A stretch of DNA of 64,000 nucleotides from Bufo bufo (lineage: Eukaryota > Chordata > Amphibia > Anura > Bufonidae), in the NCBI RefSeq assembly GCF_905171765.1, contig NC_053392.1:398130119-398194118 (forward strand). The letters run 5' to 3'. The notes under the pieces were generated by a model. It did not search any database. It saw only the letters and a program-made list of their open reading frames with translations, and had not been told where the DNA came from. The position numbers were made by a program, and so were the translations under genes. Of this stretch, positions 22,648 through 33,971 are shown piece by piece (position 1 is the stretch's first letter; each line of letters starts with the position of its first letter).

Positions 22648-22945
22648 TTATATTGATGGCCTATCCTCAGGATAGGTCATTAATATGAGCTTGGTGGAGG
22701 TCCGACTCCTGGCACCCCCGCCAATCAGCTGTTTGAGGAGACCACGATGTTCCAGTGAGCGCCGCAGCCTCTTTGCTCATTACCAAGCAGTACCATAGCT
22801 CTGTCCATTTGATAGCACTGTGCTTGGTATTGCAGCTCAGACCCAATCACTCAGATGGGGCTGAGCTGCACCTAGGCCACGTGAATGATGAATGTGATGT
22901 CATATGGCCTAGGAAGAGACTGTGGCGCTCACGAAGCACCACAGC
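22648..22945. repeat. Dispersed repeat of the GATAGGTCATTAATAT family
   Basis: The sequence begins GATGGCCTATCCTCAGGATAG, includes GGTCCGACTCCTGGCACCCC and CCAATCAGCTGTTTGAGGAG, and ends in an inverted GCACCACAGCCTCTTC block. It is inserted in, or next to, the Penelope-like 5' region. Related to 3413-3715 and 7497-7806. Confidence 0.6.
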
Positions 22946-23117
22946 CTCTTCATATAGAAAAGAAAACTAAACTAAAATTGAGGGAGGGGCCCAAGTTGGG
23001 TAGACAGCCCCAACCCCATCATGCACTTAATCCGCCCCTGTTTGTGTTTGACTTAAAATGTATCTTGGATGACGGCCTAACTAAAGGGTATTAGGTGAGG
23101 CAGAGTACCAGTTTATC

Positions 23118-24628
23118 TTGCCGAGTTCACCCCAGATAGCAACATTCTATGGGCTTCCTAAGATCCATGAGGGACTTTCCCCCCTTAAGGGACGCCCTAT
23201 CGTGCCTGGGGTGGACTCGGTGACACAGAACTGTGGAATATATATAGATAAAATCTTGAGGCAGTTTGTGTCCGCACTCCCCTCATACACGCGTGATACC
23301 ATGGATTTTTTAAGTAAGATTGAATCCATTACAGTTGATCCATCATGTTCCTTGGCTAGTATTGATGTTGAATCGTTATATAGTTTGATTCCACATATTA
23401 AGGCCTATTTGTGTTTGCATACTTTCTGAGAACGCGTGGGTTACACTTTAAGGCACATAATGACTTCATGTTAACTCTACTTAAGTTTACACTCACGCAT
23501 AATTATTAAAAATTTTTATTTGACTCTAGGACCACCAGCTCAGGGGGACCGCCATCGGGAGCCCGTGTGCCCCCACATATGCGAATCTCTTGCCGGTCTG
23601 GTGGGAGGACAATTTAGTATTTTCAGATGATGACAAATGGTGGGGTGAGAGGATCGTGTTTTGGACACAATACATTGATGACGTGTTTCTGGTGTGGAAT
23701 AGAAATGTGTCTGAGTTTGAGGCTTTTATTTGTGCTCTGAATGATGAAGATATTGGACTATCTTTCACTTCCGAATTCCACCCGGATACATTAACATTCC
23801 TAGACGTCAAAATTGTGAAAGAATCTGATAGTTTTGTCACTACGATCTACAGAAAATGCACCGCTACAAATAATTTACTACGTTGGGAAAGTCATCATCC
23901 GACTGCATTAAAAAGAGGAATCCCTAAGGGCCAGTATCTCCGGATATGGAGATATTGCTCTGATCCGGAGAACTTTTATAGTGAGTCCAGAGGCCTATAT
24001 CGATGATTTCAAACAAGGGGAAACCCAACACAAGTTTTGAGAAAGGCATATCAGCATGCCGAAATACAGGACAGAAATACCTTAATAGTCCCGAAAACAT
24101 CTAGTTCTTCAAATGCCAACACTATCAGAATAATTTCAACTTATTATGTTGCCAATATGTTAGAGAGATCCTTAATAGATATTGGCCAATTCTTATGTTG
24201 GATCCTGACATATCTGAAGCACTTTTGCCCAGGCCCAGTATTACATACAGAAGGGGACGAAGACTGGGTGACCATTTGGTACAAAGCCACTATATGTGCC
24301 CGAAATATCCTGGCACATGGCTTGATCGTAGACCTGTGGGTACCTTTAAATGTGGCTTTTGTCAGGTATGTAGTTTTCTGCGGAATACAAAAGTAAACAT
24401 ATGCTCGGTCACTTGTCTTAGGTACACGGTTAGAGACTTTATTAACTGTAGAAGCAAAGGCGTAATCTATTTATGTCAATGCACGTGTCCCAAGGACTAT
24501 ATTGAGAAAACCTACAGAGAATGGAGACGCCAGGTATGTGAACATATTAATGATGTTAGGAAGAAGAATCATACCCCTGTGGCCGACCATGTGGTGGAAT
24601 TTCATGGAAGTCATCCCCAGGTCCATAC
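23118..24628 (+). pseudogene. Penelope-like RT and GIY-YIG endonuclease, N-terminal and central parts
   Basis: This protein would nick DNA and reverse-transcribe the element RNA. Visible parts are TFYGLPKIHEG and GRPIVPG near 23147-23205, an S-D-V-E-S-like block at about 23360, and APTYANL-like residues at 23560-23590 in another frame. The catalytic block is QYIDDVFLVW at 23668-23697, with TFLDVKIV at about 23800. A linker carries KCGFCQVC at about 24350. The GIY-YIG-like domain at 24450-24610 reads GVIYLCQC and DYIEKT; the usual YIG/YVG glycine is Glu. Frames change at about 23430-23590 and 24020-24200. The 3' end is separated by the Gypsy insertion at 24629 and continues at 36155. The RT N-terminus is missing. 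Confidence 0.8.
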
Positions 24629-25158
24629 TGTCACGGATGAAGTTAGCAGATAGCTGGAACATATAAATAAACGAGCGACTGGCTTGATCCCAAACTAAGG
24701 AGCTTATAGGTGAGCCCTATAAAACCCTAAGAGCTCTCCCTGACTGCTATGCACATGCAAGGGTCTGTATGGTAGACGATTGCATGCCCGCGTACCTAAT
24801 ACTGTGTGACACCTGAAAACCCTATAATAGTGAGGGGACACGACCACCGGCTCCCTGCACTTAATACGGACGGAGTCAGGGTCACCTAGAATCAAGTCAG
24901 CAAGGAAACACAATAAAGTAAAAGACTTATCTGAACAAACAGCAGAAGCAACCTCCAGCAGTGAACACCTTATCCAGGAAGTAGTATAAACCGCAAAGTG
25001 AGGCAGTATGGGAGGGTTTATAAAGGAAGATGATTAGTCGAAATAAGTGACACCTGGCAGAAGGAAAGGAGATGAGAAAGTGAAACCAAAACAAAGAACA
25101 TCATACAAGAGGTAGAAAAGAACGTCTGCCAGACCTTCTCACAGAACTGGCGGTGACA
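24629..25158 (-). repeat. Gypsy A 3' LTR
   Basis: 530 bp, nearly identical to 35625-36154. The minus-strand 5' end TGTCACCGCCAG is overlapped by the end of the chromodomain frame, which stops at 25101 inside the LTR. Confidence 0.92.
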
Positions 25159-25370
25159 GTACCCCTCCCTCTACGGGTGGACTCCGGACACTCAGAGCCC
25201 ACCTTCTCAGGATGAGACCTATGGAAAGCCCTGATGAGACGAGTGGCCTTAATGTCCGCCACTGGGACCCACATCCTCTCCTCAGGACCATAACCCTCCC
25301 ATTGAACGAGGTACTGAAGAGAACCGCGGATAATGCGAGAATCCACAATCCTAGAGACCTGAAATTCAAG
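25101..25370 (-). pseudogene. Gypsy A chromodomain, part downstream of the retrovirus
   Basis: The residues include YLVQWEGYGPEERMWVP and the following LIRAFHRSHP helix, a chromodomain that in chromoviruses steers integration to marked chromatin. The first chromodomain residues lie upstream at 31605-31620 and are separated by the 6.2-kb retrovirus. The frame ends at 25101 inside the LTR. Apart from the insertion the domain looks undamaged. Confidence 0.88.
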
Positions 25371-25375
25371 ATTAC

Positions 25376-25689
25376 TGAAAGTGTATTTTCCTTCTCAATG
25401 CACCTTGATTCCTTCCTTTGTCCCCGAAGACAGGCACCTGGAGAACTTATCAGTGACAAATGCAGTATGATGTCAGTAACAGTTCTATTTATTCCTTGCC
25501 ATACAGGGCCTTATATACATTCATGCATACATACAAGAATAGCTGCAGCTCTCATTATAATAATGCTGACTAGAAACTTTTCCTTATACAGACAAGAGGT
25601 AAATGTATATATAGTCACCCTTCATTATGATGTCACCCAACCTCCTGTCCTTCATACAGATTATACAGCTAATTCTATTTAACCCTTCA
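25376..25689 (-). repeat. Endogenous retrovirus 3' LTR
   Basis: 314 bp, with TGAA...TTCA ends. About nine differences from the 5' LTR by eye. Contains GCCTTATATACATTCATGC near the middle. Confidence 0.9.
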
Positions 25690-25829
25690 ATCCCCTCTTT
25701 AGTCATAATTATGACTTATCTTTTTTCTCTCATAGAGAGGTAAGTAGCATATGTTTGTCCAGGGACTGTGGGTTTTGGACACATTACACAAAACATCTGT
25801 ATGAGGGAAGGGATACATTAGATACAACA

Positions 25830-26597
25830 TCATATGACAATCAAGGAAGCAATTATAATTATAATACTGATCAATAATGTTCTTAACCAACTCAAATCCG
25901 GCAGCCAGCTCAATAACCAGTCCCACCAAGAGGATGAATCAACATCTTCCCTGATATTATTAGCAATTTCATGTAACGCTTGAATATGGGACTGGATTGA
26001 TCTGGAATGATCAGATAAATTAAAGCAACACATTCCTTTAAAATCTTGACATCCTATATTATGTTTCAGTAACAGATAATCTACAGTGAATCTAGTTTCT
26101 AGCACTGCTCCTCTTACGCCTTGTATATCTAAAAGCATGTCTGATAAGGCGATAGAGGTATGATTCAGAGATTTAGCTAAGTCACATGCAATAGAATTTA
26201 TAGTACGAGTATTATATATAGCCAGTCCAGGCACTCCTAATATAGAGGCGCCCAAACTTGTATATTCTGTACGGCTGAGAAGGGGTAAAGTAGAGTCACA
26301 GTCTTCTGATAAAGTCTTGGTAACCGATCTGTAAGCTCTCCTGATAGGGGGTTGACTGGGAAGAGCCAAAGTCAGCCTGGATAACGCACAGGGACCTCCA
26401 ATAACATTAGCAGGAATGTAATTGTAGGTGCTGTTACCACAAGACAAAAAACATCCTTTAGGGAGCATTATGTTATAGATAAAACTGGGAGTCACAATGG
26501 TCTTATTACAACTCATGGAATTATTAAGGGAGCTAGCAAGTCTACTATTCTTTTTACAAGTGAATATACTCATATACACTATTCTTAGGTAATCCAC
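25830..26597 (-). pseudogene. Retroviral envelope, C-terminal part with transmembrane subunit
   Basis: This frame ends with a hydrophobic isoleucine-rich membrane anchor (last about 20 residues), preceded by a tryptophan-rich segment. Upstream is a cysteine motif of the CX6CC type, which in gamma-type envelopes links the two subunits covalently. The preceding helical region has the heptad-like spacing of a fusion subunit. The cytoplasmic tail is essentially absent. It overlaps the upstream frame (26554-27138) in another phase, so the envelope is frameshifted near 26560-26590 and cannot be made as one protein. Confidence 0.8.
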
Positions 26598-27138
26598 TTT
26601 TTATGTCTCTATTATCACAATATAAAGTAATTTCCTGGGAAAAGGTAAAACAAGTTTCTGCTGCAGTCACGTTAATAGTAGTTATTCTAATATTATCCCT
26701 GCTATTTCCTAATTTCTGACACTCCCCACAGAAGTCATACAAGGGAATAAAAGATTGTGTATTGTTAGCCATCGCCCAGACTTCAAGGAGGGATTCATCG
26801 GGTGTAGGCACAGCAATAACACATGTTTGTATAAGACCCCGTGGGCTCTGTAAGTCTTTAAGGCACAATGAACTAACATTTAGGGCATTTGCCATCCTGT
26901 CTATACTATTCTGTTCAGAATAAAAGGGGACGGGAGCAAAGGGATCTTGCTCCTGAGCTCTTTTATATACTGACCGATTATTTGGTGCACCACAGAAGAA
27001 ACTCATCTCCTCTGGGTGATAAATACATGTAGTAATAAGCCAGACTGGCAAGAAAACACAAAGATTAATAATTATCAGCAGACAAACAAATCTCCCAGAA
27101 TATTGTGGGGTCATCATCTTCAGCCTATGGCAAGGCAC
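26554..27138 (-). pseudogene. Retroviral envelope, N-terminal surface part
   Basis: An early hydrophobic stretch of about 20 residues (27040-27100) could act as a signal or signal-anchor segment. It is followed by a cysteine-containing extracellular-type region with N-glycosylation sequons (for example NVSSL and NNTQ). It is short for a surface subunit and runs into the next frame through a frameshift. The ORF start overlaps the end of pol by context, as in simple retroviruses. Receptor use cannot be judged. Confidence 0.7.
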
Positions 27139-27157
27139 TTTTCAGGGAAACTTCTTC

Positions 27158-29188
27158 TTAGTTCCCCTCTTTGTTCAGGGATTTCACACCTGCTTCACCC
27201 TCTTTATCTTTGTCTGTCACCGGAGAAGAAGCCTCAGGGACCCTTTTCACTCTGCTAGCGTGAATCCAGATTGGAGCCTCTTCTGTGAGAATCGCTGTTC
27301 TGGTGACTGCTAACACTCGGGTGGGTGGTCCAAACGGGAACTCAGTCTGTTTTCGTCCTTTTGCCAGGCGCTGGACTATCACCACGTCTCCTGGTTGGAA
27401 AGGATGCGTAGGTTCCTGTGGAGAGAAAGGAGAGGCACGAGCAATATCTTGTTCAAATTGATCTAAGATTTCTTCAAGTTTCTTCACATATTCTGCCTGT
27501 ACTACTTCTAGATCCCCTTTTTCTATCACAGGGGCCTTTGGACCCCAAGGGTTGGGGAAGGGTCTTCCCATTAGGACCTCAAATGGTGAGTAACCAGTAT
27601 TCTTATTAGGCTGCATCCTAATTTCTGCTACATATAATACACCATGAAACATAAGATTGTACCTTTGATCTAAGACCTGGTATAGAAAAAAATCTCTCCG
27701 AATGAGGTCAGTGGTTGCCTGTGCTCCCCTATGGCCAAGACCATGATACTGTGCAATTAAAATTGGGGCGCTTGCAACTGGGATACATGGCTCCCCCTCT
27801 TTGCACATAAGACCCGTATTAGGGTCTTGTACTGCACCTACCGACTGCCATTCCATTTTGTCACTACTGGTAGCCAAATCCTGGAGGCTGAGCAATAGAA
27901 TGTCAGTAAGGGCAATGACTGGAACTAGGGAGGGCATTTGAACTGTTGCTGCCGTTCTAATAGAAGCCTCTTTTGCTGCCTGATCAGCTAGGACATTCCC
28001 TTTAGCTATGTGCGTTTGGAGACCAGTATGTGCCTTACAATGGATAATAGCAACGTTGCTTGGTAATTGGATGGCGGCCAGGAGATCATGTACTAGGGTG
28101 GAATGTGAGATTTGTCTCCCATCTGCAGCTATGAAGCCTCTCCTCTGCCAGATTACCCCATGATCATGGACAACCCCAAAGGCATACTTGGAATCGGTGT
28201 ATACATTTACATCTTTCCCCTCAAAAAGACAACAAGCTCTAGTGAGGGCAATCAGTTCAGCTGCTTGGGCCGACTGAAAAGGTATAGGATTCGATTCCAG
28301 TATAACATCAGGGAGCTGAACCACAGCGTATCCTGCATGATAAGTGTTGTCATTAGGGCGGGAACAGGATCCATCCACAAAAACATCAGGTGCTCCTTCA
28401 ATGGGTGTGGACTGTAAGTCAGGCCTAGGTGAGGTATGTTCATGTATAAGTTCAGTACATGCATGGGGAGGAGGCAAATCATCCTGCTCTCCCTTGTAGC
28501 CAAGTAGGGCATTCAGTATGGCCATTGGACCGAACGTGGGTGCTGAGTATTTGATATGAAGTTGAGGATTAGATAGCAACAAAACTTCATATCCACTCAG
28601 TATTTGTGCTGACATATGTTGTGTATGTATGTTCTTCAATAGGGCCTGAACATTGTGTGAGGTATGTAGAGTAGTGGGATGACCTAGGGTGATAGGCGTG
28701 GCCATCTCAGCGACCATAGCACAGCCTGCCAAACTCCTGAGACACGCAGGCATGCCCTGAACCTGTACGGGAAATACTTTTGAGAAAAAAGCAACAGGGC
28801 GGAATTTACCTCCATGATCTTGCGCAAGGACTCCTGCCAAGGTTTTACAATTGTCCCTGGCAAATAAGTGAAACATCACGCCATAGTCGGGTAGGCCCAA
28901 ACCAGGACTTGAAACCATTGCACATTTCAAATGACTAAAAGCTTGAAACATGTCATCAGACCATTTAATGAAGTCAGGCATCTCAGTATTAGTGGCTTGT
29001 CTCAGAATATTATCATAGTAGGAACAATCAGCAATCCATAGGCGGCAGTAACCAATCATGCCAAGAAAGGTCAACATGTCTTTCTTGGTTTGTGGGCGGG
29101 GCAGACCCAGTACGGAGGTAATTCTGGCATGGCTGATTTTCCTCTCACCTTTACTGAGAACAAAGCCCAAATACTCAACACTTTCCAT
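27158..29188 (-). pseudogene. Retroviral pol: RT connection, RNase H, deleted integrase
   Basis: The 676-codon frame starts after the RT palm and covers thumb and connection. A complete-looking RNase H follows with its four acidic residues in context (FVDGS, QAAELIAL, YTDSKYAF, VLADQAAK). The integrase N-terminal zinc region keeps the histidines (YHGLGHRG), but the sequence then jumps in frame to a segment that normally follows the catalytic glutamate (TGYSPFEVLMGRP). The CXXC pair and the DDE core are therefore missing. The C-terminal integrase domain follows to about 27200. The reading frame stays open across the deletion. Confidence 0.85.
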
Positions 29189-29747
29189 ACACCATTGTCA
29201 TTTCTTCCTAGAAACTTTGTGACCGCTCTCACATAACCACAGTAGTAAGCTAACACAGTCTGCCTGGCAGGCTTCCAAGTAGAATTACATATGAGGAGAT
29301 CGTCCACATATTGTAGAAGGACAGAACCATAAAGGGGCAGTCCAAGGGCGCAGTGTAACTTGGAGGACAATAGAGTAGACTACTGGAGAGTCTACATAAC
29401 CCTGAGGCATTCTACACCAAGTATACTGGCGAAATTTAAATGTGAAGGCAAAAAGTGTCCGTGTCTCCTTGTCAACTGGGACAGAAAAAAAATGCATTCT
29501 TCAAATCAATAACAGAGAAAAACTCTGCATGGGCAGGAATAGCTGATAGCAGAGATGGTACGTCTGGAACCACAGGTGCAATAGGTATAATAACAATCTT
29601 ATTAATATCATCTACTTCAATAGGTTCCTTTAACAAGGTGACCCCTACAGTCATAAAAGTGAACTGTTCCTCAAGGTCACTGTCCACATCATGATGAGGT
29701 ATATGTTCAGGTTTGGGAAAACATTTTTTTTGTGATCTAAGGAGCAT
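29071..29747 (-). pseudogene. Retroviral reverse transcriptase palm in three frames
   Basis: The fragments are: an N-terminal piece with SVIDLKNAF, the first catalytic block (29472-29747); a piece with RMPQGYVDSP (29285-29497); and a piece with the YVDD block at about 29299-29310 (29071-29370). Each lies in a different frame from the next, so at least three frameshifts separate it from the 27158-29188 frame. The order and spacing are those of a class I retroviral RT. No protease is recognisable upstream. Confidence 0.82.
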
Positions 29748-29749
29748 GG

Positions 29750-30371
29750 GAGATATGACATCTCTAATGTTAGAAATGTGTGAATTGTATTCTACATGTT
29801 CTCGTATCTCCAGGACAACAACTGGTCAATCCCAAACTGCCACAAACTTCTTCTTAGCTCAGGAGCCACCCTCCCTCCCCTTTCTGCTGTCACTCGAAGC
29901 CCTGTGTATGCAATCGACATGAGGAGAAGGAGGGGGGCAAGGAGCTGTGCTGTGGGCAGCGTCTGAACTATCTCCCAACAGATGCTTTGAAGAAGAAGTG
30001 TGCACTGTGAAAGGACTCTAGAGTGTCAGCTCTTCTCCTCCTATCTTCTTCCCTTTTTAGCCAATTAAATAATGCCTGGGCCTCAAAGTACTTTTTAATC
30101 TAAGTTATCTTTTGGAAGGGAATGAGATATCTGTGGGATATTACCTAAATAGGGAGGAGGGGGCTTCTGGAGTGAAACCCCTTGTCAATTCTTTTTCTAA
30201 CTCATGTTTCTTTTTATATATCCCTCCTGGTTCCCTGCATTCTGCTTGTGAACCTTTTTATTTGGTCAATCATACCAGTATGGTGCATAAGTAAGGCAAT
30301 TTTCTACTCTTGACTGCATATACTGCATGTCCCGCTGGGGGTCTGGACCATAATATGGGTAAGCTTCAGTG
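29750..30371 (-). other. Degenerate retroviral stretch between gag remnant and RT
   Basis: Capsid, nucleocapsid and protease would be expected here, but about 620 bp is far too little and I find no zinc knuckle or protease motif. It is read as a large deletion with residual sequence. Confidence 0.5.
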
Positions 30372-30596
30372 TCACCCAAACATAACCCTTTTTACCATAT
30401 CCATATGGAAGGTGTCATTAGCCCCTTCCTGAGGGAACAAATTCATACTCATCATCCCCTCTGTCCATCCTGCCATATTATCTACCCAGGAAGGAACTAA
30501 ATAATAATCAGTCCCACAGACCCGGGCTTCATAATCCTTACATGTTTCTCCTACATTCGGAGGGGGTGGAGAGACCTTTCCTTGCTTTGCACCCAT
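30372..30596 (-). pseudogene. Retroviral gag matrix-like remnant
   Basis: A minus-strand ATG at 30594-30596 is followed by Gly at position 2 (MGAKQGKV), the context for N-myristoylation of a matrix protein, and then about 75 codons with a tryptophan-containing helix-like region. The open frame extends further upstream to 30776, but the MG start fits a gag start better. The rest of gag is missing. Confidence 0.6.
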
Positions 30597-30949
30597 TTCA
30601 TATAACGTAATTGAGATGGAGGCAGAGCAAAACTTTCCCCAGGACTGACTGAACTGAACCGTGAAGGACTTATGTCTATGCACAACTTCCTTCTCAGCTG
30701 TCAGTAAGTATAATCCCTTAAAATAATTACTTGCGTTTACCAGTTGCTGGGTTAGAAGGTCACCCAGGACACGCACAATAAAGTTAGTACATGCGTCACA
30801 GTATCAATTGCTGCTTACCTTCAGCATAAAAATTACTTAATGCTTCATAACATCATAACATAACAGAAAGCATAAGAAAGCGACAGAAAAGAAGCAATAG
30901 ACAGGGGGTGACAAGAGAAATCAAGGTGCAGACACTATATGAATTCTTC

Positions 30950-31052
30950 CCAAAAGAATTCCTCTGGTAAATCCTTCCCTAAAGGATATATCTCTGGTAA
31001 ATCCTTCCCTAAAGGATATATCTGGTAAATACTTCCCTAAAGAATTTATCTG
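30950..31052. repeat. Three tandem repeats in the retroviral leader
   Basis: About three units of roughly 31 bp with CTGGTAAATCCTTCCCTAAA lie between the 5' LTR and the gag start on the minus strand. They are related to the neighbouring words TTCCCAAAAGAATT and CTTGCCTAAAGATAG, so the leader seems built from a short repeated motif. Confidence 0.7.
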
Positions 31053-31290
31053 TGTGACCTGGCCAGGAGTCTATTTACAGTCCATCTTCCCTAAAGAGAG
31101 ACACCTGTTTTTTTTCATTCTATCTTGCCTAAAGATAGTTTCTATTCCTTTCAGAGTGTCTAAAGCGGATTCAAAATAGAAGCAACAGAAAATTTTATGG
31201 AAAGTATCGGAATGTCCCCAGTCGTTAGATAGGAATGTTTCGTTACTTACCGAATTCCTGTGTTTTCTACTCCGCGGACGATCCCCCAAC

Positions 31291-31604
31291 TTAAAGTATG
31301 TTTTCCTTCTCAACGCACCTTGATTCCTTCCTTTGTCCCCGAAGACAGGCGCCTGGAGAACTTATCAGTGACAAATGCAGTATGATGTCAGTAGCAGTTC
31401 TATTTATTCCTTGCCATACAGGGCCTTATATACATTCATGCATACATACAAAAATAGCTGCAGCTCTCATTATAATAATGCTGACTAGAAACTTTTCCTT
31501 ATACAGACAGGAGGTAAATGTATATATAGTCACCCTTCAATATGATGTCACCCAACCTCCTGTCCTTCATACAGATTATACAGCTAATTCTATTTAACCC
31601 TTCA
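31291..31604 (-). repeat. Endogenous retrovirus 5' LTR
   Basis: 314 bp, the same length as the 3' LTR. Its inner end is mutated (minus-strand CTTTAA where the other copy has CTTTCA). The tRNA-Pro-like primer site lies immediately inside, at about 31272-31290. Confidence 0.9.
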
Positions 31605-33365
31605 ATTACCATCAACAATAATCGGAGAAGGAGGCAAAGAGGAGGGTACAGTGGGTTGGACATAAGGTTTTAATAGGGACTTGTGAAAAACATTATGGAT
31701 CTTCCAGGTCTGAGGAAGATCAAGACGGAAACCAACGGGATTGATGACGGACAAGATCTTGTAAGGCCCAATAAACTTAGGACCCAACTTCCAGGAGGGA
31801 ACCTTCAGTTTGATATTCTTTGTAGACAATCACACCAGATCACCCACATTCAGATCCGGACCAGGCACAGGTCTCTTATCCGCCACACGCTTATATCTCT
31901 CACTCATCCTCTTCAGATTACCCTGAATCTTTTGCCAAATAAATGACAAAGACGAGGAAAATCTCTCCTCATCAGGTAAACCAGAAGACCCCTCTCCAGA
32001 GAATGTCCCAAACTGCGAATGAAACCCATATGCACCAAAAAATGGTGACTTATCAGAGGACTCCTGGCGTTGGTTATTTAAAGCAAACTCAGCAAGGGAC
32101 AAAAAAGAATACCAATCCTCCTGATTCTCCGCCACAAAACAGTGGAGATATGTCTCCAGATTCTGATTGACGCGTTCGGTCTGACCATTCGACTGCGGAT
32201 GAAAAGCAGAAGAGAACGACAACCGAACCCCCAAGCGAGAACAGAAGGCCTTCCAGAATCTGGAAACAAATTGCGTGCCCCTACCAGAAATGATGTCTGA
32301 AGGAATGCCATGCAATTTAACAATATGATCAACAAACGCTTGCGCCAGCGTCTTAGCATTGGGTAACCCAGGAAAGGGAATAAAATGTGCCATTTTGCTA
32401 AAACGGTCCACTACCACCAGAATCACAGTCTTCCTCGAGAAACGAGGCAGGTCCGTAATGAAGTCCATGGACAGTTGCGTCCAAGGACGGGAAGGGATGG
32501 GTAACGGGAGGAGAGAAACTGATGGCCGTGAATGAGGGACCTTGGCACGAGCGCAGGTCTCGCAGGCTGCCACAAAACCCTCAACCGTCTTACGAAGAGC
32601 CGGCCACCAGAATCTCCGAGCAATGAGATCCACTGTGGCTCTACTCCCCGGGTGCCCAGCAAGGACAGTATCGTGGTGCTCCTTAAAAACCTTGTGTCGT
32701 AAAGCGAGAGGCACAAACAACCTCCCAGGAGGACAAAGATCAGGAGCCTCAGCCTGGGCTGCCTGAATCTCTGCCTCCAAATCAGGATAAAGAGCAGAGA
32801 CGACCACCCCTTCAGCCAAAATGGGACCTAGGTCTTCAAAGTTCCCCCCTCCCGGAAAACAACGTGATAGGGCCTCCGCCTTCACATTTTTAACCCCAGG
32901 GCGGAACGTAACAGCAAAATTAAACCTAGAAAAGAACAAAGACCATCTGGCATGTCTCGGGTTCAGACGCTTGGCTGATTCCAAGTAGGCCAGATTCTTA
33001 TGGTCGGTAAACACGGTGATAGGGTGTCTGGCTCCCTCTAACCAATGGCGCCATTCCTCAAAAGCTAATTTGATGGCCAACAACTCCCTATCTCCCACAT
33101 CGTAATTTCTCTCTGCAGAGGATAGTTTCCTTGAGAAAAAGGCACCTGGTCGCCATTTGGCAGGAGAGGGACCCTGAGATAAGACCGCACCCACACCCAC
33201 CTTAGAAGCATCCACCTCAACAATAAAAGGTAGAGAGACATCAGGTTGTACCAAAATGGGAGCGGAAGCAAAACTCTCTTTAATACTAGAAAAGGCTTTA
33301 AGCGCATCTACCGACCACGAGGAATAATCCACCCCCTTTTTAGTCATCAGTGAGTGGCTTAACAA
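31605..33365 (-). pseudogene. Gypsy A RNase H, integrase and start of chromodomain
   Basis: In order: RNase H (VEVDASKVGVGAVLSQ, FTDHKNLAYLESA), the integrase zinc region (HDTVLAGHPGSRATVDLIARR through CETCARAK), the catalytic core (MDFITDLP, IISGRGTQF, HPQSNGQTERVN), and a GPY-type module (LGPKFIGPYKI). The middle catalytic aspartate expected in SDRG is Gly. A Trp codon has become a stop at 31830, between core and GPY module. The frame after that stop runs up to the retrovirus at 31604, where the chromodomain is cut. RNase H starts near 33290; the overlap with the RT frame ending at 33340 marks a frameshift. Confidence 0.88.
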
Positions 33366-33894
33366 CAGAGGAATAATTCAAAATGAACTTTCTGTAATAA
33401 TTGGCAAAACCCAAAAACCGCGTCAGCGCCTTCTGATTCTCAGGAAGCACCCAATCAAGCACACCACGGACCTTCTCAGGGTCCATCCGAAAACCAGAAG
33501 CGGAGAGAAGAAAGCCAAGAAATTGAATCTCCGGAACCGCAAACACACATTTTTCCAGTTTAGCGTATAATTTATTCTCCTGCAGAATGAGCAAGACCTG
33601 ACGAAGGTGGTCCCGATGAGTCTTGAAATCAGGAGAAAAAATCAAAATGTCATCTAGATACACCAGTACAAATTTCCCCATTAAATGATAAGAAATGCTG
33701 TTCACAAAATGTTTTAAGACAGCCGGACCATTCATCAAACCAAAGGGCATAACCAAATTCTCGAAATGACCCTCAGGGGTATTGAAGGCCATCTTCCATT
33801 TGTCCCCCTCCCTGACCCTGACTAGGTTGTATGCCGCTCTTAAATCCAACTTAGAAAAAACTTTAGCCCCAACAATCTGGTTAAACAGGTCCAA
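33340..33894 (-). pseudogene. Gypsy A reverse transcriptase
   Basis: The palm is clear: VFSKLDLRAAYNLVR, VMPFGLMNGPA and the catalytic block YLDDILIFS, followed by the thumb (LGFANYYRKFI). It ends in a stop at 33340 where the frame must shift for RNase H. Upstream, 33895-33970 is out of frame. Like its relatives it would copy the element RNA to DNA in cytoplasmic particles. Confidence 0.88.
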
Positions 33895-33971
33895 AATCAG
33901 AGGAATCGGATATGGGTCACGAATCGTGCTCCCTGAAATCCAGACAAGGTCTTAAAGAAGCATCTTTTTTC

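Larger units (their letters stand above)
25376..31604 (-). mobile_element. Endogenous retrovirus, class I (gamma/epsilon-like), defective
   Basis: It has two 314-bp LTRs (25376-25689 and 31291-31604) and a perfect 5-bp duplication ATTAC (25371-25375 and 31605-31609). Next to the 5' LTR, TGGGGGATCGTCCG resembles a tRNA-Pro primer site. A purine tract (AAAGAGGGGA) precedes the 3' LTR. On the minus strand there are a short matrix-like gag remnant, pol in several frames, and a two-piece envelope region. Most of gag and protease, and the integrase catalytic core, are missing. The copy cannot replicate. It sits in the chromodomain of Gypsy A. Confidence 0.9.
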
